The translations under genes and the position numbers were made by a program. A model generated the notes under the pieces. It did not search any database, was not told where the DNA came from, and worked only from the letters and a program-made list of their open reading frames with translations. From Paraburkholderia metrosideri (GTDB taxonomy: Bacteria > Pseudomonadota > Gammaproteobacteria > Burkholderiales > Burkholderiaceae), in contig NZ_CAJHCP010000007.1 in NCBI RefSeq assembly GCF_904848625.1, forward strand, positions 1-64,000: a DNA stretch of 64,000 bases, given 5' to 3'. This document shows, one piece after another, positions 49,478 to 57,072 of this stretch; the first letter of the stretch is position 1; the number at the start of each line of letters is the position of its first letter.

Positions 49478-51218
49478 CTACTCTTGTTTGTGCAACGCCT
49501 TCACGACGCAGCTTCCATTTTCTTAGTGTTGTCAAACGCAGCACCGCTGCACGCGCTGTCCGCCAGTTTTCGAGATTGACATGCGGCGCGCGACGCGCTA
49601 CCCAGTCAACCCGGGCCGCGATGTAGGCGTCACGGCTCTGGGACGCGGCGCGCGGCGCGGAGTGGGTGAGGGACGACTTCATCGCGTACTCGGTGATTCC
49701 CAGGAGTTCCCGAAGCCGGTATGCACTCCGTCGCCGCGGTGGACCCTCGAGTGAGTCGAGATACGTCTCGGCAGCGTCAGCGGCACGAGCCAACGCAGAA
49801 ATTGCGGTCGCAGACCTATGAGCGCGTACCCGACTGTGCGCCGGTGCGGGCGCGGGAGTGTGTCGTTTGAGCCATTCAGGCGCGTTTCGATGAAGAGCCG
49901 CGAACGTAGCCAGAGCGCTATAGCGGAGCTGCGTCCGCGTCGCCTCGGGATGTTCCTTGATGCGCATCAACCACCGTTGCTTCGCTTCATCGGTCGAATG
50001 GCTTACTCGACGTCTGTAGTGAGACTCGACATCAGGCATTGCAGCCAAGACTCGATATATTGAGGTCGTCGACAGTTGAGTAGCGCGGGCAATTTGTTCC
50101 GGGTGGATTCCGTCCGAGAGGTACTGGCGGATTGTTGTGAGCCTCGAGTCGCTCAGCTTCGACGGTCGTGCATCGACGGGTATTCCCGCACAACGGCAGA
50201 AGATGGTCAATTGGTGCGGCGTAACGTTGAGCGCGTTTGCTGCTAACCCAACCGTAGCGTGGAGCGCCATTGCCGACCTCACATCCTCATCGGTGATGCG
50301 TTTGACTTCGCGATGAGTAGACACGGGAGCGTACAAACGCTTGCTCTCGCAATTCTGCGCAAACCACGTCAGCAGGATGCACCAAACAGGATGTACCGCG
50401 CGGTCTTCGCGCATCAGCGCCCGGAGCGCACGCTCCACGTATTCGGATGTTGAGACCAGTTCGTCAAGCCTGCAGTCATCAAACCGGTCGCGAAAAAATG
50501 AATGGAATGCATCAAGCAACTCAGCGAGTTGAAATCGGTTCCCCAGGGTCAGCCAACGTGCGTTTCGTAAGGCGGCTATGACGCCAGCCTTGCTGTATGC
50601 GGAGGATGTCTGGTCACCTTCCACGCACGCGACCGAATGGAAAGCGAATTGGATTGCATCGGGTAGTTGGCGTTTCGACGGACGGCGCTGGCACTGATTC
50701 TCAAACAGGAGTTGCGCCTGAGCAGACGACCGAAGCCAGCAGAAGTGATAGGGACACGCAGCGACGAAAGGAGCAACATTTCGACGATGCGTGAATGAGA
50801 ACCCATATCGGATAAACGCCTCTTCCTCGCATTCCGGACACACGAAGAATGTTCCTTCCGATGGTGTAAGCAACACAGGCAGTCGCGACGAGCGAATCGG
50901 ACCCGTGCATCGCCTGCGTAGCCGGTCCTTTATAATTTCCTGTCGACCCAGTGGAACGCCGAGCAATTCGTAGGCAAGCAGCGTGTGTTTCGTCTCCAGC
51001 TCGTCGCGCGCACAGAGCAAATATCCAATCCGTGCGTAAAAGTCATATAGCCGGCTCGGCATTCCGTCCAATCCTGGACATCTCGCAAGCAATTGCTGAC
51101 TAATCCTTCGAAGCGTGCTGTCACCCACCACGCTCGCACCGCGGCGCAGAAAAGAGTTGACCGTCTCGCCATCAGGAAAAGGCGTAATCAACAGCTGGGA
51201 GGAGAGCTCGTCAAACAT
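49434..51218 (-). CDS. tnsD: TnsD-like TniQ-family target-selection protein
   Basis: This is a protein of about 594 residues. The N-terminal TniQ domain (LLITPFPDGETVNSFLRRGA) is followed by a CCCH zinc finger: CPEC (127, 130) and CPYH (155, 158), with the intervening YGFSFTHRRNVAPFVAAC typical of TnsD. The C-terminal half contains several helix-turn-helix-like segments (AMALHATVGLAANALNVTPHQL; PEQIARATQLSTTSIYRVLA), as expected for sequence-specific attachment-site recognition. The ATG at 51218 overlaps the tnsC stop by eight bases. TnsD normally binds the end of a conserved chromosomal gene; that gene is not evident here. Confidence 0.88.
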   Translation of the reverse strand: MFDELSSQLLITPFPDGETVNSFLRRGASVVGDSTLRRISQQLLARCPGLDGMPSRLYDFYARIGYLLCARDELETKHTLLAYELLGVPLGRQEIIKDRLRRRCTGPIRSSRLPVLLTPSEGTFFVCPECEEEAFIRYGFSFTHRRNVAPFVAACPYHFCWLRSSAQAQLLFENQCQRRPSKRQLPDAIQFAFHSVACVEGDQTSSAYSKAGVIAALRNARWLTLGNRFQLAELLDAFHSFFRDRFDDCRLDELVSTSEYVERALRALMREDRAVHPVWCILLTWFAQNCESKRLYAPVSTHREVKRITDEDVRSAMALHATVGLAANALNVTPHQLTIFCRCAGIPVDARPSKLSDSRLTTIRQYLSDGIHPEQIARATQLSTTSIYRVLAAMPDVESHYRRRVSHSTDEAKQRWLMRIKEHPEATRTQLRYSALATFAALHRNAPEWLKRHTPAPAPAHSRVRAHRSATAISALARAADAAETYLDSLEGPPRRRSAYRLRELLGITEYAMKSSLTHSAPRAASQSRDAYIAARVDWVARRAPHVNLENWRTARAAVLRLTTLRKWKLRREGVAQTRVDERNSSIPRNKHSG

Positions 51219-52620
51219 GTCCGAGCCCGAGTCTGTGCCGAGGAAGCAACCCCTCCAACATCGAGCTAGCGAGGAACGGAAGGTGGTCAAGATGTTGGTA
51301 GACGACAGAGCGACCGACCGACGCCGGGTCCCTACTGTATTCTGTAATCGCGATACGAGCAGCCTCGCAGGTACGAAGAGCTGTCTCGAAAGCCTTCGTT
51401 ACCGTGCTTTCCGAAGGGCCGTCATCTTTTAACAATGAAGGCTCCCACGCCAAGCGTTCATGCAATGCGCGGAATCCAGCGGCTAACCACCCAAGACGTC
51501 CATGACAGAGGGCATATGTCCACCGTGGCAGGTCATGCGGCATTTCCAAGAGTGGCGACAGTAGTCCCGAGCGCCAGAACCACAGATTAAACTGATACCA
51601 CAGCCCGAGTCTCCCCAGCGCTTCCTTTGGTGCCTCACGTAGGCTTTGCCCACGAAGGATAGCGTCTACATCGGGAGGTGGCGCGCCGAGTGGCTCAAAC
51701 GCAAGACTGCGACCGCGGAGCACAGCATCTACTTCTGGGCCCAGCTGTTTGGCACCTTGCATGAAAACGTCACTGCACGAGAGGAGTAACGGAATGTTGG
51801 TGTGTCCTTGTAGCTTGCAAAGGAACATCAGTATTTCTCGAACCCCTCCCTTGAGACTTTGCGCGCAGGCGCCATCAACGACGAGCAACCCGACGTTGAG
51901 CAAAACTGCGGCGGCTATAGCGGCGGTGGCGGCATTTCTTCCGCGCATTCGCTTAAAGACATGCGCCAAACTTTGCGGGTCTTTAATTTCTGAGACAAGC
52001 TTGTCACGAAACTGCTCGAGCAAACCCTTCAACGTTCCGCAGGTCGGCCATTGCAAAACCATGATAGGGAAATACCAAACGAGCTTGATGTCGTCTAGCG
52101 ATGGCGCAACCACACGGAATGGCGCGCCGAACATCGTACGCAATCGCTGTATGTAAGCGGTGCGTCCCGACTGGGACCGTCCGGTCACTACAAAATTGAC
52201 GCCGGTCAGCGTATCCAAGCTTTCACGACTCGGGATGGGGCCGCGTCCTTGAACCGCCTGTTGAAACGAGTAGAAGTAGCGGCGGTACCTGGGATTTGTG
52301 AGGTGCTTCGCGCCCATGCATTCGACGTACGCGGATACGAGCGAGTATGTGTACCTCGCAACTTCCTCAGTTGCGAGGTATCCCTTATCGAACTGAGTCA
52401 TTGCTCGAAGCTTGATTTCCGGTCCAGCCTTCCACAAGTCCTCGTCGTCGAGGACAAGCCTGTTGCGCAACCGCTTAATGATGGCCGCCTTGCTCGGCGC
52501 GTGTACGAATTCCGGTAGCTCTGACGTCTGGCTGACATAAGACTCAATGCTGCCAGGCCCTTCGGCCAGCAAGCTGCGGCGAAACACCGGCCACGTCGGG
52601 AATTCGACGGGCTCCATCAT
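51211..52620 (-). CDS. tnsC: TnsC-like transposition regulator with atypical P-loop
   Basis: This is a protein of about 469 residues, first in the tns operon. An N-terminal helical part (RYRRYFYSFQQAVQG) leads into an AAA+-like domain. The phosphate loop reads VVTGRSQSGRTAY (about 145-156), so the usual Lys is Arg, and the Walker B strand reads LLVVDGACAQ (about 245-254), with Gly where Glu is expected. YFPIMVLQWPTCGTLKGLLEQF matches the post-Walker A region of TnsC proteins. TnsC normally polymerises on DNA with ATP and activates TnsAB. Start at the double Met (52620). The substitutions raise doubt about ATP hydrolysis. Confidence 0.8.
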   Translation of the reverse strand: MMEPVEFPTWPVFRRSLLAEGPGSIESYVSQTSELPEFVHAPSKAAIIKRLRNRLVLDDEDLWKAGPEIKLRAMTQFDKGYLATEEVARYTYSLVSAYVECMGAKHLTNPRYRRYFYSFQQAVQGRGPIPSRESLDTLTGVNFVVTGRSQSGRTAYIQRLRTMFGAPFRVVAPSLDDIKLVWYFPIMVLQWPTCGTLKGLLEQFRDKLVSEIKDPQSLAHVFKRMRGRNAATAAIAAAVLLNVGLLVVDGACAQSLKGGVREILMFLCKLQGHTNIPLLLSCSDVFMQGAKQLGPEVDAVLRGRSLAFEPLGAPPPDVDAILRGQSLREAPKEALGRLGLWYQFNLWFWRSGLLSPLLEMPHDLPRWTYALCHGRLGWLAAGFRALHERLAWEPSLLKDDGPSESTVTKAFETALRTCEAARIAITEYSRDPASVGRSVVYQHLDHLPFLASSMLEGLLPRHRLGLGHV

Positions 52621-52905
52621 TGAGCTGCCTGCAGGCCGTTGGGGACGCTTTGGAGCACGGCCACACAACAAGTGCTGGCGACGGGGGGTAACCCAGGCAA
52701 AGCACTGCAAGTGTTCGAAGCATCGAGTGCGCTGAACGGATGGAGGCCGGGAAGCGTCCGACGGAAAGCTGCGGCGTCGATTCGGTCTGATGTCATGTGG
52801 TTCCTCACCGGTCGGATACGGGTGAAAAGCAAAGCACTCCACCTACCGTTGACGTGCAGCAAGCAACGAATGGGCGGTACGGTGAATACGACAAATGCAT
52901 GTGCC
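52621..52905. promoter_or_regulatory. Divergent control region between tns operon and cargo
   Basis: This 285-base region separates the leftward tns operon from the rightward cargo promoter. The tnsC frame stays open upstream across it to 52842, but nothing there resembles TnsC. The tns promoter must lie here; I cannot single out its hexamers. Confidence 0.4.
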
Positions 52906-52933
52906 TTGACAAATTCGAATTTAATGGTATAAT
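52906..52933 (+). promoter_or_regulatory. Perfect-consensus sigma-70 promoter for cargo
   Basis: TTGACA (52906-52911) and TATAAT (52928-52933) match both consensus hexamers exactly, with a 16-base spacer. It points rightward, towards the DUF6471-like gene, with the expected transcript start near 52940. Such a strong promoter is unusual in this GC-rich window. Confidence 0.85.
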
Positions 52934-52939
52934 CACCCT

Positions 52940-53188
52940 CCCGCTTGGGAGCGGTCTGCATACTACCTGAGGTTCGACGGTGTCGCAAGTCCATGTCCTG
53001 CGGCGCACCTCCCTCCCATCGTTCGCACAGCCCCACATTTTTAGCCCGCAGCCGCCTGGTACAATCCGCGGGAGCGCTGGCAAGACGCCTGCCGAAAAGA
53101 GCATAGAGGCCATATCCAATCACTTCAAAATTGGCGATTTTTACTGTCTCTAACTTTAGGTCAATCTTCCCTTAATGCAAGGAGTCCT
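52940..53188 (+). ncRNA. Long untranslated leader or small RNA candidate
   Basis: About 250 bases separate the strong promoter from the first cargo start. The stretch begins near a CTCCC-GCTT-GGGAG hairpin (52936-52949) and contains further short GC-rich stems, but no credible reading frame and no obvious terminator with a T tract. It could be a regulatory leader of the DUF6471-like gene or an independent RNA. It matches no RNA family that I recognise. Confidence 0.35.
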
Positions 53189-53707
53189 GTGAGCGATGCA
53201 GAAACGCCATGGTCGAGTCTTGCGGCGCGTGTCGTGCGCGTCGTGCTGGCGAGGAAAGACTTCGGCTATGCACAGTTGTCTGAGGCCTTGGCCTCAGTAG
53301 GTGTGAAAGAAAGCAACCGGGCGCTTGCATCCCGCGTCTCTCGCGGACGCATTAAGTTGTGCCTGCTCCTCCAGATTCTTACAGTGACTGGCGCGAAGGT
53401 GCCTACCTTGTGGTGCGCTGCCGTCGCCATGCCTGGAACGTGGGAGCAGCGCGCTAAAGAGGTCATAATCGCCGAGTTGTCCAGACAGCCGATGGTTACC
53501 TTCGATGAACTTGCGCACAGGATGATTCGACTCGGCGCGGACTTAACTGAGAAGACGCTGATGTCGCATCTGGACGAAGGAATAATCTCTCTTCCGGAGT
53601 TTCTCCAATGCCTTGTCGCGCTCGGCAGTTCAAGCCTCGAACGCTACGTGGACTACGAAGACCTTGCTGCTGCCGTTCCGGCTGTGCCACCCCACCTGCT
53701 CACGTGA
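53189..53707 (+). CDS. Tandem DUF6471-like protein
   Basis: This is a 172-residue protein with a GTG start behind AAGGAG. It has two copies of a helical unit of about 65 residues. The first is WSSLAARVVRVVLARKDFGYAQ, then ALASRVSRGRIKLCLLLQIL. The second is WEQRAKEVIIAELSRQPMVTFDE, then TLMSHLDEGIISLPEFLQCL. Each resembles the DUF6471 domain, which has a helix-turn-helix look and is frequent on mobile elements. It is the first gene after the strong promoter. It may be a DNA-binding regulator of the cargo or of transposition; this is inference. Confidence 0.75.
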   Translation: MSDAETPWSSLAARVVRVVLARKDFGYAQLSEALASVGVKESNRALASRVSRGRIKLCLLLQILTVTGAKVPTLWCAAVAMPGTWEQRAKEVIIAELSRQPMVTFDELAHRMIRLGADLTEKTLMSHLDEGIISLPEFLQCLVALGSSSLERYVDYEDLAAAVPAVPPHLLT

Positions 53708-53980
53708 GCGCCTCGAACTCTCCTCCTTGCTTTTTCATCCTGTTGACCTAGAATCGAAAACAGCGATTTTTGTGTCCAATTTACGACCAGAAAATCCGCT
53801 ATGTAACAGCGCGCAACAGCTGAATGATGCGGGGTGGCCGGAGCGCGACCACGCCGTGCTCCCGCTGCTGGCGCGCATCCAGGTACTCACCGGTCAAGTG
53901 GCACCAGCCAGCGAACGCACTACCGGGCATCCATCCGCGCTTACGTCTGTCCAATGTTTTTTTGACGAACGGAGGCAGTC

Positions 53981-54304
53981 ATGCCTGTTTGGAGCGTTCC
54001 CGGCGTAAGTGTCGAGCGTGAGATGTCAATTTCCGACTGGCAAATCCTAGAGACGCAGAAAGGCTCGAGGCACTTCGTCGGTACCGATGTGCGTGACTGC
54101 ACTGGTCGTGTCAGCACGGCGATTCAAGAGTTCGACCCTGTTGCATTGCGTGGCGTCACGTTTTCCGGTCGCGTCTATCAGTTGGTCGTGCCGCGTGGTT
54201 GTTCGAGAGAGGGCCAATACATCTGGGAGCGCTGGTGCGGGGTCAACGGAGTGACCTCGTACACAGATGTCACGACCGAACTTCTTGCGGAGAAGAAATC
54301 ATGA
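53981..54304 (+). CDS. Small cargo protein, function unknown
   Basis: This 107-residue protein has a strong GGAGG site before the ATG. It begins MPVWSVPGVSVEREMSISDW and contains HFVGTDVRDCTGRVSTAIQEFDP, RGVTFSGRVYQLV and YIWERWCGVNGV. No family is recognised. The next gene starts inside its stop (ATGA), so the two are coupled. The preceding 270 bases hold no convincing gene. Confidence 0.65.
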   Translation: MPVWSVPGVSVEREMSISDWQILETQKGSRHFVGTDVRDCTGRVSTAIQEFDPVALRGVTFSGRVYQLVVPRGCSREGQYIWERWCGVNGVTSYTDVTTELLAEKKS

Positions 54305-54567
54305 CAACACCGGCGGAGCGTACGAAGGCTGTCGTGGACACGCGGGACTTTCTTGGAATGCTCGCCAACGCAGAAGAGGTCACGATTCGCGGTCTGGTGC
54401 AGTCGGTCGCGATTAGTCTTCTTAGGCACTACCCTTTGAACGTCGACCTGGACGTATCGGCGTCTGCGCTTCCGGGAGTCTGGACGCATCCGACTGCCGA
54501 GCGACCTGAAGAACGAACAGCACGCACTCGCGTCGTTCCGTTGTTCCCGATGCGAACGGACGAATAG
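54301..54567 (+). CDS. BPSL0761-family protein
   Basis: This is an 88-residue protein whose N-terminus MTTPAERTKAVVDTRDFL and centre LLRHYPLNVDLDVSA match the pattern of the BPSL0761 family, small proteins common on genomic islands of Burkholderia and Xanthomonas (family name from memory). The start at 54301 overlaps the preceding stop by ATGA; the open frame extends upstream to 54199 inside that gene. Function is unknown. It is cargo on this element. Confidence 0.75.
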   Translation: MTTPAERTKAVVDTRDFLGMLANAEEVTIRGLVQSVAISLLRHYPLNVDLDVSASALPGVWTHPTAERPEERTARTRVVPLFPMRTDE

Positions 54568-54587
54568 AGTGTCGAGGGAGAATGACC

Positions 54588-55211
54588 ATGCCGCGCCGTC
54601 AACACAACGCAACCAGTGAACCTTCGGCTCCAGACGCGCGGGTCTTGGAACTCTTGGGGACCGCCGCGGTTGCAATGACTCTCTTCGACCCTGTGGGAGT
54701 TCGGACGCTACTTAAGATTCCGGATGCCGAACTTGGTCGCCGCTTCAAACGTGCGCTTGTGCGAGTCGCAGGGATGACCACAGTGTTGGACCTGGAGCAT
54801 CGCTCGATTAGCGAAGAAAGCGTACAACGGCGGATGGAGCTTGGCTCGAATCGAGGAGCGTCGACGCCGGCACGCCTGGTTGCAAACGTAAAATTACTAC
54901 ACAAGTCTCATTTCTGTGCAGCCATCGGATACACCCCCCAAAGGGTCAGCAAAGAAGTTACTGCTCAGCGGATATTCAGTGTCGACATCGACGATGAACC
55001 GTATTTCCCAGCGTTCTTCCTGGTTGAGCAGTTTCGTCGAAAGGACTTGGCCAAAGTTGTGCAAACGCTTGGTGACTCGACAGGCTGGAGCAAGTGGGAA
55101 TTTTTCACCTCGCCCAATAGTGCGCTCGATGACCTGACACCGTTGCAAGCACTTTTTTACGGCGACAAGAAGCAAGTTTTTCGCGCTGCCGCGGAATTCG
55201 CTGGCCAGTGA
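54588..55211 (+). CDS. MbcA/ParS/Xre-type antitoxin-domain protein
   Basis: This 207-residue protein has a C-terminal part, HKSHFCAAIGYTPQRVSKEV, then RIFSVDIDDEPYFPAFFL, and SKWEFFTSPNSALDDLTPLQAL near the end. It resembles the toxin-binding domain of the MbcA/ParS/Xre antitoxins, which usually neutralise RES-type NAD-degrading toxins. No RES-type gene is adjacent. The ATG at 54588 has GGGAGA at a suitable distance; the one at 54582 is too close to it. It belongs to a run with the two preceding genes and may be an orphan antitoxin or a regulator. Confidence 0.65.
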   Translation: MPRRQHNATSEPSAPDARVLELLGTAAVAMTLFDPVGVRTLLKIPDAELGRRFKRALVRVAGMTTVLDLEHRSISEESVQRRMELGSNRGASTPARLVANVKLLHKSHFCAAIGYTPQRVSKEVTAQRIFSVDIDDEPYFPAFFLVEQFRRKDLAKVVQTLGDSTGWSKWEFFTSPNSALDDLTPLQALFYGDKKQVFRAAAEFAGQ

Positions 55212-55256
55212 GGAATTCGTTGTAGGCATCCCCAAGTCTCGTATTCACAAAAGCCT

Positions 55257-55640
55257 ATGGAAGCAATCTGGCAATTCGCTCTTCGGAATCCGGCCCTCCT
55301 GGTCGTGCCCGCCTGCGGGTTCGTCCTCGCGCTGCTCGTGATGCACGTCAAGAAGCGGTACGTGAATGAAGGAATGTGGTTTCGCCGCTCGCCGCGTCCG
55401 TGCGACGACAGCACTTCCAAACCAGCTGAACAGAACGAAATGATGCCTGACAGACCATTCGACCTCACTATTGCCCTTCGCACCTTCGAGCAGTTGGGGC
55501 TGGAAGACGGTGGCCAAAGATACGCTTACTGGAACGAAGTCGGGCAACTATTGAAACGCGCGACTGGCATGCAGGCGAAAATAAGCGCGCTCCGAAATGC
55601 GTTGGAGCATTGCCTCGCGAGGCTCAGAAAAGAGGATTGA
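55257..55640 (+). CDS. Small membrane-anchored protein, function unknown
   Basis: This is a 127-residue protein with one N-terminal transmembrane segment (LLVVPACGFVLALLVMHV, about residues 14-31) and a soluble C-terminal part. A helical tail (NEVGQLLKRATGMQAKISALRNALEHCLARL) could form a coiled coil. No family is recognised. The ribosome site is weak. It lies 45 bases after the antitoxin-like gene and 33 before the DUF1917-like gene. Confidence 0.55.
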   Translation: MEAIWQFALRNPALLVVPACGFVLALLVMHVKKRYVNEGMWFRRSPRPCDDSTSKPAEQNEMMPDRPFDLTIALRTFEQLGLEDGGQRYAYWNEVGQLLKRATGMQAKISALRNALEHCLARLRKED

Positions 55641-55673
55641 AGCGAAAGCGCCGCCAGACGCAAGGAGGTCAAG

Positions 55674-56099
55674 ATGAAAAAGGAAATCGCTGGAGAAGCG
55701 CGGCTATTCAGAAAGTCGGAGAAGCCTTCTGAAGACTGGAGTTGCAACTGGCACTACGCGCACTCCGCGAGTTACAACTCGATTGCCTCAACGGACGCGG
55801 CGGGGAAATGGTGCATTTTCTCAAGCAGCGTCGAGGTCGACGAGCATTGGGGCAAAATCAGACACGCTATGGAGAACGACCAATTGATGTGTGCCAAGGT
55901 GTCCACTGCCCTGCGCAGCATGAGCCGCGATGGTCACGTCATCTGCGTGTACACGCGAGACTGGACCGATGTTCAAGACGTTGCAGGCGCGCGTGACGTC
56001 TTGCGATTGCTGGGCTTTGTGGCAGAGCTCGGCTACAAGCGTGACATCGATACTGTGAACGGTGTTTACGGGCCTGGAGAATGGTACCTGCGTGCGTAG
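55674..56099 (+). CDS. DUF1917 / phosphothreonine-lyase-like domain protein
   Basis: This is a 141-residue protein with a perfect AAGGAGG site before the ATG. The pattern WHYAHSASYNSIAS, GKWCIFSSSVEVDEHWGKIRHAMEND, LMCAKVSTAL, VICVYTRDWTDVQDVAGARDVLRLLGFV and a C-terminal GPGEWYLRA resembles the DUF1917/Bles03 fold, annotated in databases as a putative phosphothreonine lyase domain. The assignment is from remembered family features. The biochemical role in bacteria is unproven. Cargo gene. Confidence 0.65.
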   Translation: MKKEIAGEARLFRKSEKPSEDWSCNWHYAHSASYNSIASTDAAGKWCIFSSSVEVDEHWGKIRHAMENDQLMCAKVSTALRSMSRDGHVICVYTRDWTDVQDVAGARDVLRLLGFVAELGYKRDIDTVNGVYGPGEWYLRA

Positions 56100-56175
56100 T
56101 AACAGGCGAATCGTTGCTGTTATCGAGGCTAGGTCAACGTCGTTCCGTGAAGAGTCCAGGCGAGAGAAGGAAATC

Positions 56176-56394
56176 GTGGCCGAATCAACCGTGAATTCGA
56201 AAGGACAGACCACCGTGCCTGCGAGTGTGAGGGCGACGTTGAATGTTCTAGCAGGTACGCGTTTGTTCTGGCACGTAATGCTCGATGGCACTGTAATCGT
56301 ACGCGTGAAATCGAAATCGATTCGTGGCTTGGCGGGGTCAGTGAACACCGACATACACGTCGACATCGAAGACATGAACCCGTGGCGTGGTTGA
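56176..56394 (+). CDS. AbrB/MazE-type antitoxin
   Basis: This 72-residue protein starts with a GTG at 56176 behind AAGGA. It contains the SpoVT-AbrB swapped-hairpin fold: STVNSKGQTTVPASVRATL, then LFWHVMLDGTVIVRVKSK, and a short acidic tail. The upstream in-frame ATG (56062) lies inside the preceding gene. Such proteins usually pair with a PIN or MazF toxin encoded directly after them. No toxin frame follows here, so it is an orphan or a lost pair. Confidence 0.75.
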   Translation: MAESTVNSKGQTTVPASVRATLNVLAGTRLFWHVMLDGTVIVRVKSKSIRGLAGSVNTDIHVDIEDMNPWRG

Positions 56395-56514
56395 TTTGCT
56401 ATCGGCGCCGGGTTCAAGCTGCCTGCGATGCTCCGACCATGGCCAGAATGTGAAGGTGTGTCTCGAAATGACACGAGCACGCTGCCGTCAACGTCTGCCA
56501 TGGCATCACGGATT

Positions 56515-56877
56515 TCACCGGCATCGTGCCCCCAGGCTAGAGCGCCATGGCAATTTGCGGAAATCCTCTTCCGAAAGAACCTTGCCATTGCGAGCATCAT
56601 CGAGTCCATCCATGGCGTCATTCAGCATCATCATCCTGCGCCGCTCTTCTTCAAGCAATAGTGCCGACTTCACCGCGATGCTGATGAGCGTCTCTGAGAC
56701 GGGCGGCCCGTTAAGCCTCTCGTTAAAAAGGTGTTCGCACTCCATTGCTTCGGAGGACCACAACGGCTGTGAATAGCGATGCACGTTAGCGGCCATGTCG
56801 GCGGCGGTGAGCACGCTTGCACGTTCGGCAGCTAGCGAAGTGCTTCGCTCAATCAAAGCCTTCAGATTCGTACCCAT
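56515..56877 (-). CDS. Cargo protein of unknown function, opposite strand
   Basis: This is a 120-residue mostly helical protein (MGTNLKALIERSTSLAAERA at the N-terminus; SALLLEEERRRMMMLNDAMD towards the end) with AGGA before the ATG at 56877. It is the only leftward gene in the cargo block. No family is recognised. The opposite strand has an open frame of similar length but no ribosome site, so this strand is preferred. Confidence 0.5.
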   Translation of the reverse strand: MGTNLKALIERSTSLAAERASVLTAADMAANVHRYSQPLWSSEAMECEHLFNERLNGPPVSETLISIAVKSALLLEEERRRMMMLNDAMDGLDDARNGKVLSEEDFRKLPWRSSLGARCR

Positions 56878-57072
56878 ATCTGCATCCTTGCAGTCGTCGA
56901 TTACGAATATTGCACGAAAGAGTCGGCTGGACAATCCTTTGCGGGAAGATGCAATGCTCAAAAATAACCAGGATGTCGGCGCCTAGAAATGGTAGATACG
57001 GCCGGTGGAACCGGCGCCACGAGCGTTTGTTGAGCTATACGGTATCGTCCCAACAACGAACACCCAGAACAT

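Noticed and set aside
53613..54008. Frame overlapping the end of the DUF6471-like gene and the start of the 107-residue gene
   Set aside because: Overlaps two better-supported genes in other frames and has no ribosome site at a usable start.
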